This document shows, in pieces, positions 48,210 through 58,724 of a stretch of DNA of 64,000 bases. The stretch lies in NCBI GenBank assembly GCA_020186115.1, contig WSYJ01000147.1, positions 248,001 to 312,000 of the forward strand, read 5' to 3'. Under the pieces are notes generated by a model, which saw only the letters and a program-made list of their open reading frames with translations, was not told where the DNA came from and did not search any database. The stretch is from Histomonas meleagridis (taxonomy: Eukaryota; Parabasalia; Tritrichomonadida; Dientamoebidae). The translations under genes and the position numbers were made by a program. Within the stretch, counting starts at the first letter, position 1, and each line of letters opens with the position of its first letter.

Positions 48210-48626
48210 ATGGCTCGTACAAAACAAACAGCTCGTAAATCTACTGGTGGTAAGACTCCACGTAAATCACTCGGTGCTAAGGCAGCTCGTAAGTCAACAC
48301 CAGTTGTTGATTCACAAGGTGCTAAGAAGCAACATCGTTTCAGACCAGGTACAGTTGCTCTTCGTGAAATTCGTAAATATCAAAAGAGCACAGATCTTTT
48401 AATCCGTAAGCTTCCATTCCAACGTCTTGTTCGTGAAATTGCATCAGGATTTCGTGGTGATCTTCGTTTCCAATCATCAGCTATCGCAGCTCTTCAAGAA
48501 GCCTCAGAAGCTTACCTTGTTGGTCTCTTTGAAGATACAAACCTTTGTGCAATTCATGCAAACCGTGTTACTATTATGGAACGTGATGTTCAACTTGCAC
48601 AACGCATTCGTGGCGAACGTAACTAA
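48210..48626 (+). CDS. Histone H3
   Basis: A 138-residue histone H3 starting [15 protein letters not shown]. Lysines 4, 9, 14, 23 and 27 and their contexts are conserved (ARKS twice), while the stretch before the core is [20 protein letters not shown], two residues longer than animal H3 and with the Lys36 neighbourhood changed from GVKKPHR to GAKKQHR. The core is canonical: [40 protein letters not shown] and [19 protein letters not shown]. Canonical rather than centromeric H3. ATG at 48210; the longer upstream frame lacks an ATG. Stop is TAAAT. Confidence 0.97.
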   Translation: MARTKQTARKSTGGKTPRKSLGAKAARKSTPVVDSQGAKKQHRFRPGTVALREIRKYQKSTDLLIRKLPFQRLVREIASGFRGDLRFQSSAIAALQEASEAYLVGLFEDTNLCAIHANRVTIMERDVQLAQRIRGERN

Positions 48627-48929
48627 ATTTATTAAAAATATATTTCTTTTGTTTAATTTTTACCATTTCAATTTTTTAATGAAAATTTGATAAAAAATGA
48701 TTAAAGATTTGAATATCTAATTATTGCATAATAATAAATTTGTTATGAACATTAATGAAATAAATAATTATTAAGTTTGTTAAAACAGAATAAATCAATA
48801 AATAGTTTCCTTTTTGTCGAACTATTTTTTTACACCTTTCTGTTTATTTTCATCAATAAATACTTTGGATGGAGACCATGAAACTTTTTTAAAAATTAAA
48901 ATAAAACAATATAATTTTCTAATTTACTT
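48627..48929. other. Intergenic
   Basis: About 300 AT-rich bases after H3; nothing recognised. Confidence 0.4.
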
Positions 48930-48939
48930 ACAATGGTTT

Positions 48940-49260
48940 CTTGTGTGCCAAACACCAGTTTCATACTGGAAGTAATTGATAACTTTTGCAAAAGTGAGTT
49001 TCGAATCACTTAATTTCTTTCTGTTTTTCCTTATTACAAACACTACAACACCAACAATTATCACAATTATTGCTGTTGCACCACAAAGAATTCCATTTAT
49101 TGCACCTTTGATATTTTATTTTTATTTTCACCAGAATTATCTGACTTTGAATTAGGATCTGATGGAATTAATGTAGAGATTTGAATTGCTGTGGTATTTT
49201 CTTTCAATTCATTAATTTTATACTTCTGATGCTTTAATATCAACATATTTAAAACTTATT
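48940..49260 (-). pseudogene. C-terminal remnant of a type I surface protein
   Basis: Minus-strand reading gives an ectodomain end TTAIQISTLIPSDPNSKSDN, then after a small frame break near 49110 a membrane span (about ILCGATAIIVIIVGVVVFVI) with RKNRKKLSDSKLTFAKVI as tail. This is the layout of the BspA-like and other surface proteins in this window, but no upstream ectodomain is preserved and the frame is broken. A truncated relic. Confidence 0.6.
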
Positions 49261-49897
49261 ATGATGTTATTAATTTGGGTTTTACCAACAAAAATATGTT
49301 TTTTGAAATTAATGCCTTAGGTAAATGATCATTATTAGATTCATATGTAATGATATTAATGCTAGTAGCATTTAGTTTAAAAATTATTATACCAAATGAA
49401 AATCCAAATCCAAATGATAAAGAAGATTTTAATCTATTTTTTTGGAATGATTGCATTTATGATTGGCACATTATTTTCATTATTACATTCATATAATTTT
49501 AGATATTGATAGATACATAGACAATTCAATGAATTAAATCACAAAAATGAAGAGAAAACAAATATATTAAACCTTTGTAAAAAAAATGTTTTCATATGGT
49601 TCACGACAATTCTGTTATTAAGTTTCTTTTTTGCAAATAATTTATTTCAAGTCATTTTCATTTAATTTCGTAGGCTTATTATGTTGTGCAATGACAAATT
49701 CCATCTTAAACTTCTCTATCGATTTACCATAACCTTCAGAATGTCCGAATTCTTTTTTCGTTTTATTTACACACGTTTTATATTTTAATGTTTTGTAATT
49801 TCTAAGCACAAAATCCAAAATGTGTTCTGAGTTACAGTTCACATTATAAAAACCAAAAATATCGAATTCGAACTTTTACTTTTTGGCCTCGTTTTCT
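49261..49897. other. Gap with small ORF fragments, possible eroded gene
   Basis: About 640 bases between the TM relic and NCKAP1. Minus-strand open stretches at 49259-49456 and 49642-49842 do not match a known family and could be further pieces of the relic. Nothing firm. Confidence 0.35.
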
Positions 49898-52800
49898 TTA
49901 CCTTTTTTTTTTTCCTTTCTCCATTTTCAAGTTTTTTTCTCTCTGCATTTCTATTTCTCTCGTCTTAATTTCCACCTCTCTGTACGCCTCCGTTATCACC
50001 GAGTACGGGAAGTTTGAGCCTATTCTTCCGTACTCCAAATCATTTATATACTTTGGGAACAAATCGGTCAAAATGATCATTGCGTTAACTGACTCGTGGG
50101 ACATCTCCTGCACTGTATTCATTTTGAATGTTATAATTCTTCTGTAGACTGAGAAATAGAACTGCATTGCTGTTCCGATAATTTTACTATCATTTGAACT
50201 ACAAAACATTTTCAACAAATGTATAAACGCGTTAATTGCGGCGGGTATCAAATGTAAGTTATATGAAATCATTTCATTCCCCGGTGAAAACTTTGCGTCA
50301 TTCCAATGATTGTTCATATTTAATAAACTTAAGAAGAAGAAGAATTGGATTGGATCAGAGCATTTCGTGATTTGTTTCTCATTTAATATAATTTCAATGA
50401 CTTTAAAGTCGTTCTTATTTAACGCGATTTCGATTATTATATCTTCTTTGAGTCCAATTCTATCTGATGTTAATCGTAATACAGAACTATTTAATAATTT
50501 AATAAGTCCAGGAATGTTTTGTTCAATCATTTCATTCATTGATTTACGTAATAATTTTCGTATCATTAAAACTATTCCTAATTTAACAATTAAATCTGCA
50601 GCTGTATGAATTTGAGCATTCTGTGAACTCTTTGTCCATAATTGTCCATTATTCCTAAAGTCTGAATACCATGTACTAATATCATTTGATAAACTTTGAT
50701 ATATATTAAATATATTTAACATTATGTTGGTGATTTCAACTATTAATATATAATCTAATGAAAATGAAGAATGAATTCCTAAACTTGATATGAAATATTT
50801 AAAGCCTTGTTCAGAGATAAAGTCATCAACTTTATAATCGTTTTGTAAATAATTAAAGAAACAATGGCCATATGGTGGATATAATGACTTCTTATAATCT
50901 TCTTTAATGAATTGGATAAGACGATTCTCAAAGACTTTGAGGAAGGTAATACTTGGGTCATTAGTTAATTCATTCTCTTTCGCATTACGTAATTTAGAAA
51001 TTAGTTCTAAGAAACTATGGGATTCAGTCGTAGTGTTTTCAAATCGGAACTCAATCATTCGTAATGGATATGATACATTTAATAAGACATATAATGGCCA
51101 TAATAATTGTGTAGCAGCTGAAAATGCTGCGTCGACCATTGGTGCATCCGCAACGGAATTCTTAAATAATAATGAGCCTAAATTGGTGGTTAAATGATGT
51201 GCGAAGTATTCAGAGAAGTTAATCGGATCTTGTACCCCAATTAATGTAATGGAGTTAGGGATATTATCCATGAATTCTTTAAGTTGCCAGATAGGCTCGC
51301 GTAATTCTGCATCAGAAAATACTTCTTTGGTGCTGTCTGTGGCTTCAATATGCTCTAAATGATATTTAACATATGGATCGGGATCAAATAATTGTGAAAA
51401 TCGATTTTGATTAACAATGGAAATAATTGGTTTGTTGGAGGTTAATAACTCTGATACTGTGGAACGTAAGGATTGAATTAAATCTCCACGCCAACTTTGC
51501 ATGTATTTGTTTAAGACACTACGAACTGTTGGGATATTGGTTAAACATATTTGATCACAATTAAAGAATGAACATAAGGTAATAAAACGTGAATAGATTT
51601 GGATACCGCCTTTCTTTTGTAATATATATTTGTTGATGGTGTCCGAATGTTTCCATAACTGATGTATAGGGCACGATTGAAGAAAAGTGTCAAGCGGTTT
51701 TAACATCAATTTTGAATGAAAAACTATGGTTGTAACGTGCTCAAAAAGTGAATTGAGAAATGCAGCTTTTTGCTTTGTTCGAACTTCATTAAATTGATAG
51801 AGAATACGTCCTGAACTATATATAAATGGTGTTACATCATATCGAGAGCCTTTATCATATTGCTCAAGATCTAAGGTTTGAAGTTGTTCAGATAAATCTA
51901 TCACTTTTGAAATTAGCTCATTTTGCCATGTTTCTTGCGAAGAACTATATTGATGAAGCATTTGATTCAGGTAGTTTGAATCTTGTGTTGCAAGGTTAAA
52001 TAGGAAAAACCGAGATATTGTATTTTGGAATTTCGAGAAAAGAACGGAAAGATCGACTAAAACAGAGACAAGTTTGGCCGCGGTCTTAGAAATCGTTTCT
52101 TCTGAAAAAGCGACATTTATTTCATAACATGCAAAACTTGCTAATGGAAGAATATTATACATGAATTTAGGTAGGTAAGAAGCATCGTATGAAGCTATAT
52201 CAATGATATCTCTAAGAAGAGATGTGATATGAAGCATCCTTTGTTTATGAGATATCTTCTTTTTATTTGTATTATCATCTGAAATAATACTAAGGAGTAA
52301 TGGGTTAATCTTTTTGCCTGTCTTTTCGTATGCTTGGAAGATTGATTGGATTGAGATTTTATAAGTTCGAGATAAAAATATTGAATTGCAATCACTTAAT
52401 ATAGTGGTCATAATTGAACTAAATTGTTTGTTGAGTGTAATGAATTCATTAAAAATGATACAAAAGAAGGAAACGGTTTCTTTCATCAATTCAAGATTAA
52501 TTAATATCATATGATGATAAGATGGTAAAGTGGAATCTGGCGCTGTTTCCGATCTGTTAAAGACACTAAATGATTGCCAGTTAACTATTGGCCAGATTCC
52601 AAATACTTGAACTAAAAACGGTCCAATATTTGCACAGAATTGACTAAGTCGAATTGAAAGTACCCCAAATTCTTCTGATAAGAAATCAAATGGTGAAGCT
52701 GTGGATTGATTTGTGAATCTGATCAATGATCGAATACCTCCATAAACAGGAATTTTTGTTAAGTCGGGGAAAATACTTGACATAAGAGCAACAATTCGAG

Positions 52801-53230
52801 ATGGAGGATGAAAGTGTAAGAAAAGAACAACTTTGATGATAGTAACAAATAATTTACAATACTGTACAGTAAAAACATTATTCCATCGAATGTCAAGTCC
52901 TATTGAATGTGAGTCCATTGATAATAACTGTTTCTTTGCTGTTTCATACCATTCAAACATGTAACTTAATATTTTTATTGCATTTTGTAATTGTGGTATA
53001 TATTCTTTAACAAACTTGGAATTGCTTTCGCTTATCTTTACCGTTTTCGATTTTTGTGCATCTGTTAAAAAATTAATTAAATTTTGTCCTTGTTTAGTTT
53101 TTAAAGCTTTGCAGAAAGGAGACCCTTGATGAATAATGGATCTAAGAACTTCCATCTGTGAGTAAAGTTGATCAATGTGTTGACAAAGTACTTCAGAGAC
53201 ATCAAAACTTCCAATCCGAGCTTTCGACAT
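49898..53230 (-). CDS. NCKAP1/Hem (Nap1) subunit of the WAVE/SCAR complex
   Basis: A 1110-residue all-helical protein of NCKAP1 length. Recognisable family segments include HKQRMLHITSLLRDIIDIAS with YLPKFMYNILPLASFACYEI (NCKAP1: [20 protein letters not shown] ... FVFMALSFARDEI) and the C-terminal SVNAMIILTDLFPKYINDLE with NFPYSVITEAYREVE (NCKAP1: SVYLLLDMIVQES ... FPYVLLRNAYHAVY). There are no repeats or enzymatic motifs. In other eukaryotes NCKAP1 pairs with CYFIP/Sra1 to hold WAVE inactive until Rac binds, then activates Arp2/3. It has a basic KGKKKR end. ATG at 53230, preceded by GTGACGGTTATT. CYFIP and WAVE are not in the window. Confidence 0.8.
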   Translation of the reverse strand: MSKARIGSFDVSEVLCQHIDQLYSQMEVLRSIIHQGSPFCKALKTKQGQNLINFLTDAQKSKTVKISESNSKFVKEYIPQLQNAIKILSYMFEWYETAKKQLLSMDSHSIGLDIRWNNVFTVQYCKLFVTIIKVVLFLHFHPPSRIVALMSSIFPDLTKIPVYGGIRSLIRFTNQSTASPFDFLSEEFGVLSIRLSQFCANIGPFLVQVFGIWPIVNWQSFSVFNRSETAPDSTLPSYHHMILINLELMKETVSFFCIIFNEFITLNKQFSSIMTTILSDCNSIFLSRTYKISIQSIFQAYEKTGKKINPLLLSIISDDNTNKKKISHKQRMLHITSLLRDIIDIASYDASYLPKFMYNILPLASFACYEINVAFSEETISKTAAKLVSVLVDLSVLFSKFQNTISRFFLFNLATQDSNYLNQMLHQYSSSQETWQNELISKVIDLSEQLQTLDLEQYDKGSRYDVTPFIYSSGRILYQFNEVRTKQKAAFLNSLFEHVTTIVFHSKLMLKPLDTFLQSCPIHQLWKHSDTINKYILQKKGGIQIYSRFITLCSFFNCDQICLTNIPTVRSVLNKYMQSWRGDLIQSLRSTVSELLTSNKPIISIVNQNRFSQLFDPDPYVKYHLEHIEATDSTKEVFSDAELREPIWQLKEFMDNIPNSITLIGVQDPINFSEYFAHHLTTNLGSLLFKNSVADAPMVDAAFSAATQLLWPLYVLLNVSYPLRMIEFRFENTTTESHSFLELISKLRNAKENELTNDPSITFLKVFENRLIQFIKEDYKKSLYPPYGHCFFNYLQNDYKVDDFISEQGFKYFISSLGIHSSFSLDYILIVEITNIMLNIFNIYQSLSNDISTWYSDFRNNGQLWTKSSQNAQIHTAADLIVKLGIVLMIRKLLRKSMNEMIEQNIPGLIKLLNSSVLRLTSDRIGLKEDIIIEIALNKNDFKVIEIILNEKQITKCSDPIQFFFFLSLLNMNNHWNDAKFSPGNEMISYNLHLIPAAINAFIHLLKMFCSSNDSKIIGTAMQFYFSVYRRIITFKMNTVQEMSHESVNAMIILTDLFPKYINDLEYGRIGSNFPYSVITEAYREVEIKTREIEMQREKNLKMEKGKKKR

Positions 53231-53610
53231 TTTGACAGAAGTTATCGGTGACGGTTATTAAATTTTCGAAAAATCGCAAAATCTATTTATTTTATGAATT
53301 AAACAATAATCTGATTATGGTTGTCGTTATTGAAAATCATGATTCAAAAATCCCCTAAATAAAAAAAGCTTATCAGTAAAATCGATTCTCAAAATTAAAT
53401 TATTGCATCAAAATATATGTGATCTTTATGGTCACTACCTTACACAGATTACATTCATTTTCAATATTACGCAAAATTATTATCAGACGCAATGGTAATA
53501 CATTCGCTGACATTCGACAAGTTTTTGAAATAATTATTTCACCGATACGTTCAATTTTATTCAAAAAAAAGTACAGAAAAAAACTTTTAATGGAGAAAAA
53601 TCTGCTTTTT
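53231..53610. other. Intergenic
   Basis: About 380 bases between the NCKAP1 start and the 3' end of a BspA-like gene. Contains the GACGGTTATT Myb-type core near 53248. Nothing else recognised. Confidence 0.4.
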
Positions 53611-54444
53611 TCATAATTTGACCTCGACAGTAGACCCGCTATAACTGTAACTATAGCTTGAACTCTTCTTCTTCTTTTTGCAGCCGAATTTAACAATAAG
53701 AAATATGATTACAGCAAGTACAACGACAGAAACAACAACTGAGATTATGATGGAGAGAGTTTGATCTGTTTCAGGTTCGGGCTCAGGCATAGGGGTTGGG
53801 GTTGCTCCTATTGGATTGTTAGGAAAATAATTTTCGTGAATGGATTTGTCACATTTCATATTCTCATAAATAACAGTTGTAACTGGGATGTTAAATGTCG
53901 TGTCGTATAAAGAAACGCAGCTACTTATATGAAATTCTTCTAAATTTGGAGCAACAATGGAATGACTACCAAGTTGCTTAACAGAAGAAGAAAGAATTAG
54001 TTGCTGCAAGTTTGTGGCATTGTAAATTGAGTAGTTTTCTAAAGTAGTGACTGTATTACCAACTTGAAATCTTGTAACGCCACTGTTGCAAGGGAAGGCG
54101 ACAACGGTATCTCTGGACTTACTGTAAAGAATACCACCACTTGATGTGTACGAAGGATTGTCACTGGCAACATTTATTGTTTTAAGTTTTTGACAATTCG
54201 AAAATGCACCTTCAGCGATTTGAGTGTATGTGCCTGGAATTGTTACGCTGGTGACGTTTATGCATTGTTCCACTGGAAATCTTTCTGAAATTCCAATAAC
54301 TTTGTATTGTCCATTATCTGTAGGAAAATTAATTGAGGTTTGAGAGTTATCAAGAATAGCTGATACAAGTACCTCGTTATTAGCATTAGGTTCTGTAAAT
54401 ACTAGTGTTTCTGAACTGATCGAGATAAAAAACCAGAGAAACAT
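53611..54444 (-). CDS. Short BspA-like LRR type I membrane protein
   Basis: A 277-residue protein: signal peptide (MFLWFFISISSETLVF), LRR_5/BspA-type repeats (NVTSVTIPGTYTQIAEGAFS, NCQKLKTINVASDNP, NLQQLILSSSVKQLGSHSI), a Pro-rich linker TPTPMPEPEPETD, one membrane span (about IIISVVVSVVVLAVIIFLIV), and a tail GCKKKKKSSSYSYSYSGSTVEVKL with SY repeats. It lacks the S/T stalk and the DPFADDF tail of the larger BspA-like proteins here, so it belongs to a different subgroup. Presumed surface protein; ATG at 54444. Confidence 0.85.
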   Translation of the reverse strand: MFLWFFISISSETLVFTEPNANNEVLVSAILDNSQTSINFPTDNGQYKVIGISERFPVEQCINVTSVTIPGTYTQIAEGAFSNCQKLKTINVASDNPSYTSSGGILYSKSRDTVVAFPCNSGVTRFQVGNTVTTLENYSIYNATNLQQLILSSSVKQLGSHSIVAPNLEEFHISSCVSLYDTTFNIPVTTVIYENMKCDKSIHENYFPNNPIGATPTPMPEPEPETDQTLSIIISVVVSVVVLAVIIFLIVKFGCKKKKKSSSYSYSYSGSTVEVKL

Positions 54445-54689
54445 TATGATTTAATTTGAATATTTTACAAAGTAAATAGGTTAAAAGCTTCACAAAACTT
54501 ACCCAGAAATCCCTAAGAAAAGTAATTTATAACGGTGGATACTGTGATTCCGTTACATTACTTTTGAGAGGGTCTATTTACATTTTGACTCATTACCACA
54601 AAGAAGGAGACCGTTAGCATTTTTGATAAGTTTATGTATGGATTTTCACATAGGGTGCCCCAATGTCCGTTTATTATTCCCTTCTAACA
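54445..54689. other. Intergenic
   Basis: No clear feature; a Myb-type core ATAACGGTGG occurs near 54531. Confidence 0.35.
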
Positions 54690-55997
54690 GATGTGTGAAC
54701 AAAAAGTTACATTTATATGAAGAGCCATTACTGCTTTCGGTGAAATAATAGAGGACAATAATAAAATTAAATATGTGGATACAGATGTGCCAGGTCTGTA
54801 TTATGATATAGCATACATCACAAACAAAATTCCAATTTTTCAAGAACAAAAGCCAAAGTTTTTTGACTCACACCTAGTATTATTACCAAATAATTTGAAA
54901 TTTGTATTACTATTCAAAATCGTGATAATATAATATTTTTTGCTTTAGTTAAGGATAAAGACACAATAATCAAGATTCAACAATTTTCGACTAAAGACAT
55001 CACAACAGCTGGAAAACCCCTACCTAAGGAAATCGTTATCTTTTTTGAAGGTGTAGTATATCTTTATTGGAAAAATTTTCTATTTTCAACATCTGATTCT
55101 GATGTTAATCCTAAAGTTTCGTTCTTGACTTGTTAGAATTAAGAGCGTCCAATTATGAAGAAGTTGATGAACATTATATATTATCTCATATTGAAGCACC
55201 AATTTTTTGTTATCATCAAAGTATTAGCGACAATGAACTTTTAGCTGGAAGTGTTAATTATCCTACGGATCTTACAGCTCTTTCAACTCAAGTTCATTTT
55301 GCATGTTCAGTTAATGTAACGAATGGAGTTCAACGTAAAAGTATTTTTTGGATGGGAATTGTTTCAATGATAACGAACCTAAGCCTACGAGATGAAAGTT
55401 CCAATACCCGAAAAAACAATTGATTTAATGGATGACGAAATCCTTTTAGCTGTTGATCCTGCGGAAATATTTATTGATTTTGATGAAACTACAAAAGTTA
55501 ATAATTGTTTAGGAGGTAAATGAATTCTACTAATTAAGCAACAAGATGACACTGTAAGTCATTTGATTATGGTGCATGAGAACTATGCAAATTTAGTTGA
55601 TGAAATACCAAATCAGATTTACACCGAAGAAGAAGATGCAGAATAAAAAGATGAAATAAATGATTTCGTGAGATGTGGTGACGTGAGATGTGAAGTTGGA
55701 ATTGTAATGTTTGTTACTCATTCGCATTTTTGTAATGAAAATGATATCGAAATTAATGATGAAAATGATTCGGCGGATGCAATTGGTGATTTCATTGTAA
55801 GTGACGGATCATTTAAGGCAAGTGGCGACGATAAGATACGTCAAGAGTTCAGCGATCTTTACATGAAATTGATGGCCACAAAAGAATCAATGATGTTGGT
55901 GCCTGGCGGAGTGGTGACGTACAGTGGCTATGGAGATGGAGGCTATGCAAAAACAGTCGATGGAAAAGCTGTATGCACATTCATAGCATTCGTTTGA
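54690..55997 (+). pseudogene. Decayed gene ending in a DUF4241-like domain
   Basis: Plus-strand fragments in changing frames read as one protein: KIKYVDTDVPGLYYDIAYIT and LPNNLKFVLLF (about 54745-54920), FFALVKDKDTIIKIQQFST (about 54940), ASNYEEVDEHYILSHIEAPI (55145), VDPAEIFIDFDET (about 55460), HENYANLVDEIPNQIYTEEE (about 55575), and a final open part 55668-55997 ending PGGVVTYSGYGDGGYAKTVD then GKAVCTFIAFV. The last segment fits the end of DUF4241 proteins (SGYGDGxY ... G.v....iF), a family common in bacteria. Stops and frameshifts show loss of function in most of the locus; the last 330 bp remain open. A laterally acquired gene that decayed is plausible but not shown. Confidence 0.65.
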
Positions 55998-56463
55998 AGA
56001 TATATAAATATTATTTTGCACTATTCATAAGTAAATACCCAATAGCAGAAAAAAATGCTCCTCCATCATATCGAATTATTTTTGCGGTTACATGTGTATT
56101 GTTTCTTTAACATATGAAGTTGCAATCATTTGCTAAAAGTTTCATAATGGTTTTGCTATTCATGTAACCAAATCATAATTCCTCATTTTTTTTATTGGGA
56201 GAAAGCATATACCCAACATATATTTGATGTGATTTAACAAATATCAAATTATGCTTTGATTATATATGTTTATTTCTTTCTTATGCTTTACAAAATATTG
56301 ATTTGATTTAATTTAATATAAAGGAGAATGTGATACACTTCTTTGGAAAGGTTATTTACGCTCATTTTTTTGCCCAGTATTTGACTTTTTCACAAAGATA
56401 CGGTGGTTAATTATCGTTAATAAGGCGCGTTAACGTGTTTTCGGCGTTTTTAATTGGAATATA
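55998..56463. other. Intergenic with a TATCGTTA element
   Basis: About 465 bases. TATCGTTA (56412-56419) and GGCGCGTTAACG lie just upstream of the ATG at 56464. Short ankyrin-like matches near 56040-56080 (TCGAATTATTTTTGCGGTT) recall the DUF3447 coding sequence in reverse and may be a tiny relic. Confidence 0.4.
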
Positions 56464-58518
56464 ATGAAACCATCAATGAAAGAACAATACGAATTATATT
56501 CCAAATATGTACCAGAGATATCATCAGATGACCTTAATTTTTTTAATAATAAAATTAATACAATTGTTCATCAAATAATAATCAAACAAAGAACATCAAT
56601 TATGATGCGTTTAGTTAAACTTCCTTACCCATCTCCACCACTTCCACCAAAGGACAAACTATATGATTCTTTACAAGAAGTATCCCCCGATAATTTTCTT
56701 GAAGTTTCACCACAACAAGTTCAATCCATAACCATTCTTATCAATCATTTATATAAAAATCCACAAACATTTGCAGAAGCCATTAAAGCCCAACAAGATA
56801 TCCCAAATAATGATTGTTTTCTTTTATTTAACACCTCAATTCCAGCCATATATGGTTTTTTCTCATCCTGGGAACTTAATTATTATGCCTCATCATTTTA
56901 TTGTGCCCTCATAGATATATCACCTCGACATATAGCACGTGAAGCTCTTATACCATATTACTGTTCACCATGCACTCATCGTTTTATTGAATCCATCTAT
57001 AATATTTTTGGCAAACAATTTTGTCATGACATTCGATACAATTCACCTAAACCACAACCATTAATAATTGAACGTTATCTTTCACTTTTTATAAATTCCA
57101 TTAATAAATCATTTCCATTTCTACCACAAAGTCATCAATTTATTTTAAAGTTCATGGGCACTCGTGGATGGACATCACGTAGTATCATTGATTTCTTTGT
57201 TAATCGATTTACATTACCACAGTTACTACAATATGTTAAATCCACAGCATTTAAGAACCATTACAAACAACTTTTACAATTTTCGACATTAATTAAATGT
57301 GATGATGACAACTTTAAAAGTATCATAAGTGTAATAAATAATTCCAAATCCATTTTCCAAATTCCTTCATGTTTTTCTGATTTCGATTTCCCATATTTCG
57401 ATATATTAATAACGAAACTTGACATTTCATTAATAATCGAATCATTAAAACTTATAAAAGAAGGAATCCCTAAAAATCTTCAGCCATTTTTAAAGCCAAC
57501 GCAATATTTCCAGAGCATAAACTTTAGGCCATTTTTTATTCGCGTTTATATTAAGTCTCCAATTCAAAGTGATATTTTATTAAATGTTCGAAACGTTATC
57601 TTTAATGAGCCTATAAATATTTATGAGAAGATCACAAACAATGAATTTAAGCGACGATTTCGACAGATAAAAGATAAAGCAAATCGAATATCAGTTTCGC
57701 CTATAACATTTATTAAAATGAACACAAAAATATTCGGAAGAAAAATAACAAAAGAATTTGAAGATTTTATATATTATGAATTAATTGAAGAATTAGAAAA
57801 GAACGCAGATATCTTTGAGAAGTATTTGTTGCATTTAATGGCGTTCAAATCAGTTTTTAATTGGAAGTTAATTGTACATAAATATTGTAAAATAATATTG
57901 AAACCTTATGCAGAAAAAGAAATAAAAAAGTTTTTGACATGGTCAAATCGAAACAAAAAAAATTTAGCAAAATTAACAGAGAAAATGACAATCTGTAAAA
58001 ATACACAGTTTTCATTAATTGTTCAACATTTATTACCTTCTTTCCTAACAAAAAACATAATAAAAAAATTACAAATAATAGAAAACTTATGGAAAAGTTT
58101 GGTTTTGAATTTACATCAAGAAATAAAAATTCCTGATTTGTTTAAAACTAATAAAATAATGAAAATGAAACTTTGGGAAACAATTGAGCATATTAAATCT
58201 GTGATGTTCGTAAGTTTCGGTTACATAGTAAATATCATTTTGGAAGCAATGGAAGAAATTTGTATGTATAATGATGAAAACCCTGACCAAGACTTGTTAG
58301 TGCAATATATCATAGTTTTGTCGGATTGTCCGAACTTGATTTCGTTGTTTATGCTGTCGAATTGTTTGATCATCAAAAGAAAGGAGTACGTTTATTTGAG
58401 AAGTGAAAAAAAAGTGGTGCTGTGGAGCATATTCGAAAGAGCTTTCTTGAAGCTGATTTCGACAAATGAAGAATTGCTTTCAGCATTCTTGGATTTACAA
58501 GATTCGTTGTTGAAATAA
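56464..58518 (+). CDS. Helical protein with possible C-terminal VPS9 domain
   Basis: A 684-residue, mostly helical protein without signal peptide or membrane span. The last ~120 residues resemble a VPS9 domain: LWETIEHIKSVMFVSFGYIV for the tP..K...l..... helix, DQDLLVQYIIVLSDCPNLIS for the aDellp.l.yvi....p.l.s helix with its acidic residue, and a final helix with YVYLRSEKKVVLWSIFERAF. VPS9 proteins are exchange factors for Rab5-type GTPases in endocytosis. The N-terminal 500 residues have no family I recognise. The assignment is tentative. TATCGTTA lies 45 bp upstream. Confidence 0.45.
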   Translation: MKPSMKEQYELYSKYVPEISSDDLNFFNNKINTIVHQIIIKQRTSIMMRLVKLPYPSPPLPPKDKLYDSLQEVSPDNFLEVSPQQVQSITILINHLYKNPQTFAEAIKAQQDIPNNDCFLLFNTSIPAIYGFFSSWELNYYASSFYCALIDISPRHIAREALIPYYCSPCTHRFIESIYNIFGKQFCHDIRYNSPKPQPLIIERYLSLFINSINKSFPFLPQSHQFILKFMGTRGWTSRSIIDFFVNRFTLPQLLQYVKSTAFKNHYKQLLQFSTLIKCDDDNFKSIISVINNSKSIFQIPSCFSDFDFPYFDILITKLDISLIIESLKLIKEGIPKNLQPFLKPTQYFQSINFRPFFIRVYIKSPIQSDILLNVRNVIFNEPINIYEKITNNEFKRRFRQIKDKANRISVSPITFIKMNTKIFGRKITKEFEDFIYYELIEELEKNADIFEKYLLHLMAFKSVFNWKLIVHKYCKIILKPYAEKEIKKFLTWSNRNKKNLAKLTEKMTICKNTQFSLIVQHLLPSFLTKNIIKKLQIIENLWKSLVLNLHQEIKIPDLFKTNKIMKMKLWETIEHIKSVMFVSFGYIVNIILEAMEEICMYNDENPDQDLLVQYIIVLSDCPNLISLFMLSNCLIIKRKEYVYLRSEKKVVLWSIFERAFLKLISTNEELLSAFLDLQDSLLK

Positions 58519-58724
58519 ATTGTGTTTGTATATTATCGGTTTTATTTAAATATTTTGATTAATTATGTCTGAATAGAATCAAAAAGTCGTTAAGACTCTA
58601 TTCGTTATTTAAGAAAAGAAAAAAACTTTAGTTTTCCTTTTTATTTAAATATGGAATACCAAATATTCAAAATGTTTTCCGTGTTATATTTTTAAATTGT
58701 AAATAAACTCGGAATTAAACAACC
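58519..58724. other. Intergenic
   Basis: Convergent gap between the helical-protein gene and the third ankyrin array; nothing recognised. Confidence 0.4.
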
